Positions 1-6,234 of a DNA stretch of 12,796 nt are shown piece after piece. The notes beneath the pieces were generated by a model. That model ran no database searches. It worked only from the letters and a program-made list of their open reading frames with translations, and was not told the DNA's origin. Position numbers and translations under genes: made by a program. Origin of the DNA: an uncultured Acidimicrobiia bacterium (GTDB lineage: Bacteria > Actinomycetota > Acidimicrobiia > Spongiisociales > JAENVV01); NCBI GenBank assembly GCA_905480085.1, contig CAJQPD010000214.1:1-12796 (forward strand). Direction: 5' to 3'. Within the stretch, counting starts at the first letter, position 1, and each line of letters begins with the position of its first letter.

Positions 1-383
1 TCGCCATGGCCAAGATTCGCATTGCCGTCAATCGCCGTTGGCGTGATCAGGCAAACGAATGGCAGGAAGAGACGTCGTACTTCGGCGGAACTTTGTGGCG
101 CGAAGCTGCCGAACATGCATCGGAGTCGCTCACGAAGGGCACTCGCATCATCGTGACTGGCAGCCTTGAACAGCGCAGCTGGGATACCCCCGAAGGAGAA
201 AAGCGGTCAGTCGTTGAACTCCGCATTGACGAAGTCGGTCCCAGCCTTCGGTGGGCTTCCGCCACAGTGACCAAAGCAGCCCGCACGGGCGGCGGTGACT
301 TCGGTGGCGGCTCGGATGGGGGCGGTCTTCCGGCTGCTCCGGTGGCCAGGGAAGATTTCGGACCAGACGAAGCGCCGTTTTAG
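1..383 (+). CDS. ssb: Single-stranded DNA-binding protein, 5' end cut by window edge
   Basis: SSB coats single-stranded DNA during replication, repair and recombination. The visible part begins in the middle of the OB fold: KIRIAVNRRWRD matches the family's conserved 'FxLAVNRRWRD' strand, followed by TSYFGGTLWREAAEHASESLTKGTRIIVTGSLEQRSW, the usual oligomer/DNA-binding core. A glycine-rich flexible linker (TGGGDFGGGSDGGG) leads to the acidic tip FGPDEAPF, the C-terminal peptide that recruits partner proteins. The frame is open to base 1, and about 20-25 N-terminal residues (first beta strand) are missing, so the ATG at 6 is an internal methionine, not the start. The stop is TAG at 381. It is followed 24 nt later by rpsR, the standard actinobacterial order (rpsF would be expected upstream, outside the window). 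Confidence 0.95.
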   Translation, partial: AMAKIRIAVNRRWRDQANEWQEETSYFGGTLWREAAEHASESLTKGTRIIVTGSLEQRSWDTPEGEKRSVVELRIDEVGPSLRWASATVTKAARTGGGDFGGGSDGGGLPAAPVAREDFGPDEAPF

Positions 384-407
384 CACTACAGCTTTAGGAG
401 AAACAAC

Positions 408-662
408 ATGGCTCAGCAGCCACGCAAGAAGCGCCGGAACGATTCCGGCCGCAAGATGAAGAAAAAGGTCTGTGTGTTTTGCACGGACAAACGCGCCACC
501 ATTGACTACAAAGAGGTTTCGGTTCTGCGTCGGTATGTTTCCGACCGCTCCAAGATCCGTGCCCGTCGTGTCACCGGGAACTGTGCCCGGCACCAGCGTG
601 AGGTGGCCATGGCCATCAAGAACGCTCGTGAAATGGCCCTACTGCCGTACATCAACCGCTAA
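408..662 (+). CDS. rpsR: 30S ribosomal protein S18 (zinc-ligand form)
   Basis: S18 is a primary 30S platform protein that binds together with S6. The 84-residue product has the normal length and the family core [49 protein letters not shown]22, C25 (CVFC), C59 and H62 form a complete zinc-ribbon ligand set, so this is the zinc-dependent 'C+' paralogue; many actinobacteria also have a zinc-free copy that is used in zinc limitation, not visible here. The start at 408 is supported by AGGAG at 396-400 with 7 nt spacing. Its TAA stop overlaps the ATG of rplI by one base (TAATG), implying translational coupling. Confidence 0.97.
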   Translation: MAQQPRKKRRNDSGRKMKKKVCVFCTDKRATIDYKEVSVLRRYVSDRSKIRARRVTGNCARHQREVAMAIKNAREMALLPYINR

Positions 663-1108
663 TGAAACTGATTCTGACAGCGGAAGTCCCCGGGCTCGGG
701 GTCGAGGGAGACATTGTTGAGGTAGCCGACGGTTACGGCCGCAACTATTTGTTGCCGCGTCATGTCGCCATCAAAGCGACCGGTGGTGCCCTCAAGCACG
801 CAACAGCGTTGAAGGAAGCTCGCGACGAGTCGTCGCGTAAGGCCCGTCAAGCAGCCGAAAACATCGCTACGGCTCTGGTTGGCACCCGGATCGTCATTGG
901 TGCTCAAGCCGGCGACGAAGGCAGGCTGTTCGGTTCGATCGGTGTCAATGACATCGTCGAGGGCGTCCAGAAGTTTGCCGGCGTGGAACTCGACCGCCAT
1001 GCCATCAATCTGGAAAAGCCGATCAAGAGCATCGGCCTGCACGAAGTGCCAATCAAGCTGCACAAAGACGTGCAGTTTGTGTTGACCCTCGACGTCATCC
1101 CGGCGTAA
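662..1108 (+). CDS. rplI: 50S ribosomal protein L9
   Basis: L9 is an elongated two-domain protein of the large subunit near the L1 stalk. It has 148 residues, the normal length. The N-terminal domain carries the family signature GLGVEGDIVEVADGYGRNYLLP (about residues 11-32), followed by the central helix (about 41-75, ALKEARDESSRKARQAAENIATAL) and the C-terminal domain with GRLFGSIGVNDIVEGVQK and IKSIGLHEVPIKLHKDVQFVLTLDV. The ATG sits in TAATG with the rpsR stop, so it has no separate ribosome-binding site and is probably read by coupled translation. The TAA stop lies inside a short palindrome that abuts dnaB. Confidence 0.97.
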   Translation: MKLILTAEVPGLGVEGDIVEVADGYGRNYLLPRHVAIKATGGALKHATALKEARDESSRKARQAAENIATALVGTRIVIGAQAGDEGRLFGSIGVNDIVEGVQKFAGVELDRHAINLEKPIKSIGLHEVPIKLHKDVQFVLTLDVIPA

Positions 1109-1114
1109 ATACGC
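1103..1114. repeat. 12-bp palindrome between rplI and dnaB
   Basis: GCGTA-AA-TACGC is a perfect short inverted repeat that contains the rplI TAA stop and ends directly against the dnaB ATG. Its GCGTA and TACGC arms recur inside the larger hairpin just downstream, so alternative pairings are possible. No protein binding can be inferred from this alone. Confidence 0.5.
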
Positions 1115-2530
1115 ATGGCGGACGGCGGCGCGTACGAGCCACCTGATGACTCGTACGCGCCGCCGGCGCCTGATGCTCCGCTCCGGGCGCCGTCTCGGGC
1201 GAGCGGCATCAGGACCCCGCCCCATAACGCAGACGCCGAGGAGTCGGTCCTCGGCGCCATGCTGCTGTCCTCGGACGCCGCCAACACGGTCATCGACCGT
1301 CTGTCGTCGTACGATTTCTATGTTCCTGCCTATCAGGCCATCTATGAAGCCATGGTTGAGCTCTACAACACGAGTCAGCCGATTGATGCGGTCACCGTTA
1401 CCGACCAGCTCCGCCGCAAAGACGAGCTGGACAAAATTGGTGGACCGGCCTTCATCACCCGCCTCCAGAACGCCGTGCCGGTTGCCTCGCGGGTCGACTA
1501 CTACGCCGACATCGTCGAAGAGAGCGCGCTGCGGAGGAGCCTGATTCGGGCGGGTGGCGAGATCACCAACCTGGCCCATCAGACCGACGAGGAAATCGAT
1601 TATGTCATCGACAATGCCGAACAGACGGTGCTGGGAGTCGCCGAACGGCGGGTCGGTGACGGCCTGTTGGAGCTTTCGGCGATGCTCAAACCCGCTCTCG
1701 AGAACATCGAAGCGCTCGAGGCCAACGCCGGACAGATCACCGGATTGTCCACCGGGTTCAGGGACCTCGACGGCATGTTGGCCGGCTTCCAACCCGCCAA
1801 CCTCATAGTCATTGCCGCCCGGCCGGCGATGGGCAAGAGTGCTATCGCCCTGAACATCGCGACCAACGTCGCCGTCAGTGGCGGGGTAGTCGCCATGTTC
1901 TCGTTGGAGATGGGCAAAGATGAAATCATTCAACGAATTTTGTGCTCGATGGGCCGGGTCGATTCGATGAAGTTACGAGCGGGACAGCTCTCGGTTGAGA
2001 TGTGGCAAAAAGTCACGAATGCGGCGAGTCGCCTGTATCCGGCCCCGATTTTCGTCGATGACAGCTCGTACACAACCGTCACCGACGTTCGGGCGAAGTG
2101 TCGACGTTTGAAGCGCCAAAAGGGACGTCTCGATCTCGTGGTCCTCGACTACCTCCAGCTGATGCAGGGTCGTAATCGTGAGAACCGTCAGCAAGAGATC
2201 GCCGAGATCAGCCGAAATCTCAAGAACCTGGCTCGAGAGCTGGAATGCCCGGTCCTGGCCGTGTCCCAGCTCAACCGTGGTCTCGAAGCGAGAGAAGACA
2301 AACGTCCCCGGCTCGGCGACCTGCGTGAATCGGGCGCCATCGAGCAGGATGCCGACATCGTGATGTTCATCTACCGCGACGAGTATTACAACCCTGAGGC
2401 GGTCGAGAGCAAAGGGTTGGCAGAAGTCATCATTGCCAAGCATCGCGCCGGTGCAACCGGCCGGGTCGAGATGAATTTTCTGCCCGAGTACACGTTATTC
2501 GCCGACCTCACGCGCCACCCGGTCCCATAG
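1115..2530 (+). CDS. dnaB: Replicative DNA helicase DnaB
   Basis: DnaB is the hexameric 5'-3' helicase that unwinds DNA at the replication fork. The 471-residue protein has a short acidic/proline-rich leader (1-31), the conserved entry RTPPHNADAEESVLGAMLL (about 33-51), the N-terminal helical domain (to about 175), a linker and the RecA-like C-terminal ATPase. Walker A is ARPAMGKS (235-242), Walker B is LVVLDYLQLM (341-350) and the late motif is GAIEQDADIVMFIYRDEYYN (408-427). Walker A is uninterrupted, so no intein is present there. The ATG at 1115 is the only in-frame start before the conserved core, and it has no Shine-Dalgarno; it lies 6 nt after the rplI stop. A perfect 16-bp inverted repeat occupies about codons 3-17 and encodes the similar runs AYEPP and SYAPP. 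Confidence 0.97.
   Translation: MADGGAYEPPDDSYAPPAPDAPLRAPSRASGIRTPPHNADAEESVLGAMLLSSDAANTVIDRLSSYDFYVPAYQAIYEAMVELYNTSQPIDAVTVTDQLRRKDELDKIGGPAFITRLQNAVPVASRVDYYADIVEESALRRSLIRAGGEITNLAHQTDEEIDYVIDNAEQTVLGVAERRVGDGLLELSAMLKPALENIEALEANAGQITGLSTGFRDLDGMLAGFQPANLIVIAARPAMGKSAIALNIATNVAVSGGVVAMFSLEMGKDEIIQRILCSMGRVDSMKLRAGQLSVEMWQKVTNAASRLYPAPIFVDDSSYTTVTDVRAKCRRLKRQKGRLDLVVLDYLQLMQGRNRENRQQEIAEISRNLKNLARELECPVLAVSQLNRGLEAREDKRPRLGDLRESGAIEQDADIVMFIYRDEYYNPEAVESKGLAEVIIAKHRAGATGRVEMNFLPEYTLFADLTRHPVP
1123..1165 (+). promoter_or_regulatory. Perfect 16-bp inverted repeat (stem-loop) in the dnaB 5' coding end
   Basis: The left arm 1123-1138 (CGGCGGCGCGTACGAG) is the exact reverse complement of the right arm 1150-1165, separated by an 11-nt loop (CCACCTGATGA). 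The stem is very GC-rich and starts 8 nt after the first base of the dnaB ATG. Such a hairpin in mRNA would form at or just past the initiation region; it could attenuate transcription coming from the ribosomal genes or modulate dnaB initiation. There is no U-tract after it, so a classic intrinsic terminator is not supported. The structure is seen directly; the function is inference. Confidence 0.6.
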
Positions 2531-2536
2531 GCCACC

Positions 2537-2555
2537 GCCGGCTACGAGGACCGGC
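2537..2555. terminator. Weak GC stem between convergent dnaB and membrane-protein gene
   Basis: The 27-nt gap between the dnaB stop and the stop of the opposite-strand gene contains GCCGG (2537-2541) and CCGGC (2551-2555), which can pair over a 9-nt loop. The stem is only 5 bp and lacks a T-run on either strand, so a terminator role is a guess from position only. Confidence 0.2.
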
Positions 2556-2557
2556 CA

Positions 2558-2941
2558 TCAACTGGTTGCTACGGCCAGGCTGCTGAGCAGCATCAAGATC
2601 GTTGCCGGGCCCCAGATTCGTCGCTCCCACTTGCTCGGTGTTGTGAGGTTCAGCACGACACTGATTGCGCCCAATGCAACCACAAACCAGACAGCGATGG
2701 TCGACGGTTCGAGCCAGTTCGGCAGAATCAATTCGGCCCTGGTGAGAACGACAACCCCGAAGGCCGCCAGGATCAGCGCCTGCACCACGGCCGCCCCACG
2801 TATGTGGCGGGGAAACCTTCCTGGATATTTGCCGCCCATGGCAACTGAACCCCAGGGCATCCCGATCGCCAATCCCAGCTGGAACACGACTGCGAGGCTC
2901 GCCAGAGTGATGTAAACCCAGGGCGCCCAGGACAACGTCAC
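2558..2941 (-). CDS. Small four-helix membrane protein of unknown function
   Basis: I cannot name a function. The 127-residue product is almost entirely hydrophobic, with four predicted membrane helices at about 7-27, 49-67, 80-100 and 108-126. Between the first two is a conserved-looking loop, GMPWGSVAMGGKYPGRFPRHIRG, rich in Gly, Pro and basic residues; before the last helix is TPSKWERRIWGP. This loop pattern (PWG...GG..PG..P...R) resembles a widespread uncharacterised family of small bacterial integral membrane proteins. The start is GTG at 2941 with no clear Shine-Dalgarno. It lies 40 nt downstream of the cytochrome c gene on the same strand, so the two are probably cotranscribed. It converges on dnaB. 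Confidence 0.75.
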   Translation of the reverse strand: MTLSWAPWVYITLASLAVVFQLGLAIGMPWGSVAMGGKYPGRFPRHIRGAAVVQALILAAFGVVVLTRAELILPNWLEPSTIAVWFVVALGAISVVLNLTTPSKWERRIWGPATILMLLSSLAVATS

Positions 2942-2981
2942 TTTGAGTTTGCCGATGCCCTGGGGCTCAAGCGTGTCGAAA

Positions 2982-3353
2982 TCACTGATCGAAGCCTTCG
3001 AGGTCCTGAACGTTCCTCACAAAGGCGATGACTGCGGCGATCTCATCATCTGTGATCGAAGCCGTAGGGGGCATGTCATTGAATTTCCAGTGATGAGCCT
3101 TGACCCCATCTTTGATAGCGGTAGTGAAAGCGAAGTCGGCGTGGTGATTTGGCTCGTAGACGATCGAAAGGAGGGAGGATCCCTGGGTTGTCCCGCGCAG
3201 ATCGGTCCCGTGACAGGCCGCGCAGAAAGTCTGATACGCCGCTGATCCGAAGCTGATGAGCTCCTCCGGTGACCGGTCCACGCTGTCGGTCGGGCTGCCT
3301 GCGACACAACTTGCGAGGAACAGGGCAATGGCGACGATCGGGAGAGAACGCAT
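2982..3353 (-). CDS. Class I cytochrome c, probable lipoprotein
   Basis: This is a single-haem electron carrier exported across the membrane. The 123-residue protein begins MRSLPIVAIALFLASC, a short signal peptide ending in a lipobox (LASC), so C16 should be lipidated and the protein anchored on the outer face of the membrane. CAACH (44-48) is the haem-binding motif. M94 in FNDMPPTASITDDEIAAVIAFVR is the likely second axial ligand, and the following helix is the usual C-terminal helix of small cytochromes c. The frame extends upstream to 3434, but that extension has no signal-peptide character; ATG at 3353 gives the signal peptide at the N terminus and a promoter-like sequence directly upstream. 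Partner and substrate are not evident. The neighbouring membrane protein downstream and the DoxX-like remnant upstream share its strand. Confidence 0.88.
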   Translation of the reverse strand: MRSLPIVAIALFLASCVAGSPTDSVDRSPEELISFGSAAYQTFCAACHGTDLRGTTQGSSLLSIVYEPNHHADFAFTTAIKDGVKAHHWKFNDMPPTASITDDEIAAVIAFVRNVQDLEGFDQ

Positions 3354-3360
3354 GGCTAGG

Positions 3361-3391
3361 AGTTTAACCTGACAGTCAGCTAGATGGTCAA
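3361..3391 (-). promoter_or_regulatory. Possible promoter of the cytochrome c gene
   Basis: On the - strand, TTGACC (3391-3386) resembles a -35 box. TAAACT (3366-3361) fits a TANNNT -10 box and lies 7 nt before the ATG at 3353, which would give a leaderless or near-leaderless mRNA. The spacing between boxes is 19 nt, longer than optimal. Taking GTTAAA (3368-3363) as the -10 gives 17 nt, but it is a poorer match. Confidence 0.4.
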
Positions 3392-3450
3392 TCGCCCTGG
3401 CGCCGTGCTTCGCTGGTACAAAGCGAGGCACCAACCCGACGATCTGGCCC

Positions 3451-3743
3451 TCACCAACCGGGCTGGGAATAAGTGGACCTGAGGGTGCGAGGTTCTCTAG
3501 AAGGCGTAGTCACCGAAGCGGCCCAGGCCACAAACAGCGCCATGAGCAGAAACATCATGTTCATGACGACCATCTGGGTCTCATTGCCTCGACTCAAATC
3601 AGCTTGATAGCCCACGGTTCGTACTACTCCACCCAACCCATGGTTTCGGCAAGTTTCTCTTTTGCCTGGGTCATCTTAAGGATGCCTGCCATCAGGAAGA
3701 TGGCGGCCAACTACCCCGCGACGATCCAAAGTGCCGTGTTCGT
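3451..3743 (-). pseudogene. Decayed DoxX-like membrane protein gene
   Basis: Reading the - strand from 3743, the sequence encodes NTALWIVAG-stop-LAAIFLMAGILKMTQ, then AKEKLAETMGWVE-stop-YEPWAIKLI-stop. This matches the start of DoxX-like four-helix proteins (M-NxALWIVAGLLAxxFLxAGxxKLTQPKEKLAxxMGWVEDFxxxxVKLIG). The start codon position holds ACG (3743-3741), 7 nt after a good GGAGGA (3756-3751). In-frame stops are at 3713-3711, 3626-3624 and 3596-3594. In another frame, starting near 3600, SRGNETQMVVMNMMFLLMALFVAWAA matches the family's C-terminal helix (R.GE...VVVN..L..LA.FVAWGR). The middle of the protein is missing (by estimate 30-40 residues) and the frame has shifted. The gene is therefore dead. 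The family match is from memory of its pattern, so a search is needed to confirm it. Confidence 0.68.
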
Positions 3744-3803
3744 GCGGGCTTCCTCCGAATGACGCTGCCAACAACCTAACTGCCGGGTCAATCATTCCAT
3801 GGA

Positions 3804-3829
3804 GAAGAGGCCCCCGAGGGGGCCTCTTC
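3804..3829. terminator. Strong hairpin, terminator-like, without T-run
   Basis: GAAGAGGCCCCC (3804-3815) is followed after GA by its exact reverse complement (3818-3829); in practice about 11 bp with a 4-nt CGAG loop. The composition resembles intrinsic terminators of high-GC bacteria, but neither side has a T-run. It stands between the DoxX remnant (- strand) and the EamA gene (+ strand), which diverge, so it does not follow any intact gene in either direction. Confidence 0.5.
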
Positions 3830-3964
3830 ATAATTCTCGTCAGAGGGGTAGGCAACGAGAGAAGGGGATCTCCGCCGCATCCTCTGCTGAGAAGCTTGCT
3901 TGCTGGGGCTATCGGCAATGAGGAGTCGTACCTTGAGTGGTTTCTTGGACGGACCGGGAGCGTT

Positions 3965-3970
3965 TAGCGT
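3965..3970 (+). promoter_or_regulatory. -10-like box for leaderless start of EamA gene
   Basis: TAGCGT lies exactly 6 nt before the ATG at 3977 (TAGCGTgacggtATG). No Shine-Dalgarno is present. The same arrangement precedes three other genes in the window. A matching -35 box at the right distance is not clear (TTGGAC at 3945-3950 is only 14 nt away). Confidence 0.45.
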
Positions 3971-3976
3971 GACGGT

Positions 3977-4870
3977 ATGCACCCTCGATCGATTGCTGCT
4001 CTGGGCGCCGCATCGTTGGGATGGGGGCTAGCCGGTGTAGGGGTCCGGGCACTCTTTATCGCGGGTGCAACGACGTTCACTGTCGTCGTGTTTCGGATCC
4101 TGTTCGCCACCATGGCCATCGTCGGGTATGGCCTAGCCAAGCAAACATCTATCGACGGCCAGGCATGGCGGCGTGGTTCGGCCATCGGCGTCCTGCGAAT
4201 CGGGATCGCTCCAATGCTTTTTATCGGGTCGCTGAACTTCGTCTCAGCCGGGTTTGAGGCGCTGGTGATTACGCTGGTTCCGGTTGTCACGGCGGTCATG
4301 GCTCGCTTTCTCTTGTCAGAGACCTTGCGGCGGACTCAGGTGTTCGGGCTGCTATTTGGCCTGACCGGAACCCTGATCATCGTGTTGTCGGGCGACAGCG
4401 GTCTAGCTGAGGGTGGCAGCGCCCTGGTCGGGGGCGGACTCGCCTTTGGTGGTGTGGTGGTCGGGTCGATGTCGGGGATCCTCAGTCGACGTTACGCCCC
4501 GATGCATAACACCACCGAGCTTGCGATACCCATGTTCGTCAGCGGCCTGGCAGTGGCCGGGGCGGTGGGGCTTGTCGTCGGTGGAGTGACCCCGACCAGC
4601 GTGGCACCTGGTTATTGGGTCCTGCTTATTGGCCTCGGTCTCGGTTCCACGCTGCTGCCGTTCGCAGCAACGCTATATGCAACCAAGCATGTCTCGGCAA
4701 CCGTTGTCGCGCTCACCGGCTACACGGCTCCCTTGGTGGGCTTGATTGGCGGCGTGGTTCTCCTCGACGAATTGATCACCCCGGCTATCGCCGTCGGGGG
4801 CTTGCTCACCCTCGCCGGGGTCGTGGCAGTCGGAACCCCCAGGCGCAGCCCGTCCGGTCTCGTTTCCTAG
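3977..4870 (+). CDS. EamA/DMT-family transporter
   Basis: This is a 297-residue drug/metabolite-transporter superfamily permease, the normal length for a protein with two EamA domains and ten membrane helices. The first domain shows ALGAASLGWGLAGVGVRALF...FRILFATMAIVGYG and ends with SLNFVSAGFEALVITLVPVVTAVMARFLLSETLRRTQVFGLLFGLTGTLIIV. The second ends with ATKHVSATVVALTGYTAPLVGLIGGVVLLDELITPAIAVGGLLTLAGVVAVG, the characteristic pattern of 'all/last helices plus (L)(D)E' found in the family. Members export amino acids, metabolites or drugs; the substrate cannot be read from the sequence. The start at 3977 has no ribosome-binding site but has a -10-like box 6 nt upstream. It stands alone, with 315 bp before the next gene. 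Confidence 0.9.
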   Translation: MHPRSIAALGAASLGWGLAGVGVRALFIAGATTFTVVVFRILFATMAIVGYGLAKQTSIDGQAWRRGSAIGVLRIGIAPMLFIGSLNFVSAGFEALVITLVPVVTAVMARFLLSETLRRTQVFGLLFGLTGTLIIVLSGDSGLAEGGSALVGGGLAFGGVVVGSMSGILSRRYAPMHNTTELAIPMFVSGLAVAGAVGLVVGGVTPTSVAPGYWVLLIGLGLGSTLLPFAATLYATKHVSATVVALTGYTAPLVGLIGGVVLLDELITPAIAVGGLLTLAGVVAVGTPRRSPSGLVS

Positions 4871-5185
4871 AACGGTCTCTCAAACCAGTTCGAAGCGATC
4901 ACCGAATCCGGACGATGGTGAAGCGCCGCTGAATTGAAGGAAGCAACGTTTTGTTGACCTCCCGACCTCAAGGACGTCGTTCCTCTCCAACGTTGTTGCA
5001 TCGACCGTGATGGTCCCGGAGGAGAAGGTCCCGATCGGACATTGTCACGATCGAACCCGTCGAGGCGCCTGAAATCCATCGAAATGGCAGGTTTGGTCAG
5101 CGTGAATCGCGGACTAATGGCCTCTGGATCGGCGGCACGGACGTCGTATGTTGGAGATGATCGGCAAGAAAGGATGGAAGAACCT
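4871..5185. other. Intergenic region upstream of the envelope-stress genes
   Basis: No gene is supported here. The PspC frame is open back to 5042, but that part lacks conservation or a ribosome-binding site. An imperfect dyad spans 4943-4999 (GCAAC...GTTGC outer arms, GTTG 4953-4956 with CAAC 4988-4991 inside). GGTCCCG occurs twice close together near 5017-5035. TATGTT at 5147-5152 could be a -10 box for the downstream operon, with a weak TGGATC at 5125-5130 as the -35. No tRNA or riboswitch is recognised. Confidence 0.4.
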
Positions 5186-5596
5186 ATGGCTTATGATCTG
5201 GAAACCCGTCCGACCGAACAACCCCAGGTGGTTCGTGTACGGCGGAGCACGACGGACAAAGTGGTAGCTGGGGTGGCCGGAGGACTCGGTCGCTACCTCG
5301 GAATTGATCCGGTGCTCCTCCGAGTGGCGTTTGTGTTGTTGGCTCTGTCGGGGGGATCTGGTGTCCTCCTCTACATCATTGGCTGGATCGCAATTCCAGA
5401 AGAACAGCCAACCGATGTGTTGGGTCCGGCCCCAACCGGTTCAAGTCTCGCCGGTCGGACGATTATTGGTGCCACCGTGATCGCAGTCGGGTCAGTCCTG
5501 CTGATGTCTGAGTTCCTCCCCGATTTGTCCAAGTACCTGTGGCCGATCGGACTGGTCTCGATCGGTGTCTTTATCATGTTGGGAGGCCGCAAATGA
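5186..5596 (+). CDS. PspC-domain membrane protein
   Basis: The 136-residue protein carries a PspC domain at about 17-73: VRRSTTDKVVAGVAGGLGRYLGIDPVLLRVAFVLLALSGGSGVLLYIIGWIAIPEE, with the family's AGVxGGLAxYxxxDPxxxRxxF core and the IGWIxIPEE end. PspC proteins sense or signal envelope stress at the membrane. Two further helices (about 92-108 and 118-133) form an added C-terminal part with YLWPIGLVSIGVFIML, similar to the membrane region of LiaF-type proteins. ATG at 5186 is preferred: GGAAG at 5176-5180 gives 5 nt spacing, and the product begins just before the domain. Earlier ATGs (5042, 5174) lack this. The stop overlaps the next gene (ATGA). Confidence 0.9.
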   Translation: MAYDLETRPTEQPQVVRVRRSTTDKVVAGVAGGLGRYLGIDPVLLRVAFVLLALSGGSGVLLYIIGWIAIPEEQPTDVLGPAPTGSSLAGRTIIGATVIAVGSVLLMSEFLPDLSKYLWPIGLVSIGVFIMLGGRK

Positions 5597-6234
5597 TTGG
5601 TTTGGAAGAACGGCCGGTTCACACGCCACCTGAGCTGCCCCGAAGACCAACGGTCTCAATCGGCCGGGTGATCACCGGTGCACTGGTCTTGCTGGTTGGT
5701 ATCGGTTGGATGGTTGATCTGACGACGACCGCGGCGGTTTCGTGGGGGCTTCTGGTACCCGCCGCCCTCATGTTGGTGGGGATGGGTGTCATGTACGGAT
5801 CGGGACGCCAGGACGTAGGCGGATTGATTTCGATCGGCGTGCTGCTCACGATCGTGACGGTCGTCTCAGGGGCGGTTTCGTTCATCGGCCCATGGAATGG
5901 GGTCGGCGAAGTCCGGGAAACCCCCGCCGTCGTTGCTGACGTGCAGGGTCTGTACGAACACGGTATGGGTGACTATCTCCTGGATCTTGGCGCCCTGACG
6001 TTTGTCACAGACCAAACCGTCTCACTGAACATGGGAATCGGATCGGCCCGCGTTGTCGTGCCGCCTAATGCCCAAGTTATCGTGCATGCCGAGACCGGCA
6101 TTGGCAAGCTCACCGTGTTCGATGAGGTCGTTGACGGTCTGGGCTTGTCGCTGGACCGGACCTGGGTCGCTCCTGGTCCGACCATTCACATCAATGCCGA
6201 ACTCGGCATTGGAGAGTTGGAGATCGTCCGATGA
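5593..6234 (+). CDS. LiaF-like cell-wall/envelope-stress membrane protein
   Basis: The 213-residue protein has three membrane helices (about 21-41, 47-68, 76-100) followed by an extracytoplasmic or cytoplasmic beta-rich domain from about 110 on. That domain repeats GMGDYLLDLG, NMGIGSARVVVPPNAQVIVHAETGIGKLTVFD and INAELGIGELEIVR, the pattern 'G.G...v.vP....v.v....G.G...v' of LiaF C-terminal/DUF2154-type domains. LiaF proteins modulate LiaRS-type two-component systems in other bacteria; no kinase or regulator is present in this window, so the signalling role is inference. ATG at 5593 overlaps the PspC stop (ATGA) and is preceded by GGGAGG (5581-5586) with 6 nt spacing, which settles the start. 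It overlaps the next gene in the same way. Confidence 0.85.
   Translation: MIGLEERPVHTPPELPRRPTVSIGRVITGALVLLVGIGWMVDLTTTAAVSWGLLVPAALMLVGMGVMYGSGRQDVGGLISIGVLLTIVTVVSGAVSFIGPWNGVGEVRETPAVVADVQGLYEHGMGDYLLDLGALTFVTDQTVSLNMGIGSARVVVPPNAQVIVHAETGIGKLTVFDEVVDGLGLSLDRTWVAPGPTIHINAELGIGELEIVR

Larger units (their letters stand above)
3744..3976. other. Intergenic region between DoxX remnant and EamA gene
   Basis: Besides the ribosome-binding site of the dead DoxX-like gene at its left end and the hairpin at 3804-3829, I see no gene, tRNA or repeat. Short open frames across it (for example + strand 3731-3967) have no signature of a real protein and include the hairpin. It may hold remains of a gene too decayed to recognise. 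Confidence 0.5.

Noticed and set aside
1817..1840. Possible intein insertion at the DnaB Walker A site
   Set aside because: The motif ARPAMGKS is continuous and the protein has the normal length of about 470 residues.
659..1933. Long open frame on the - strand (424 codons) across rplI and dnaB
   Set aside because: It lies fully antisense to two certain genes, is low in hydrophobic core patterns and shows no family motif; such frames are common opposite GC-rich genes.
3354..3434. Longer N terminus for the cytochrome c (start at 3434)
   Set aside because: It would bury the signal peptide and lipobox inside the protein, and it runs through promoter-like sequence.
3840..3960. tRNA or small gene upstream of the EamA gene
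   Set aside because: No T-loop, acceptor stem or protein signature could be found on either strand.
5042..5185. Longer N terminus for the PspC-domain protein
   Set aside because: No ribosome-binding site and no conserved sequence; GGAAG before ATG 5186 gives a better start.
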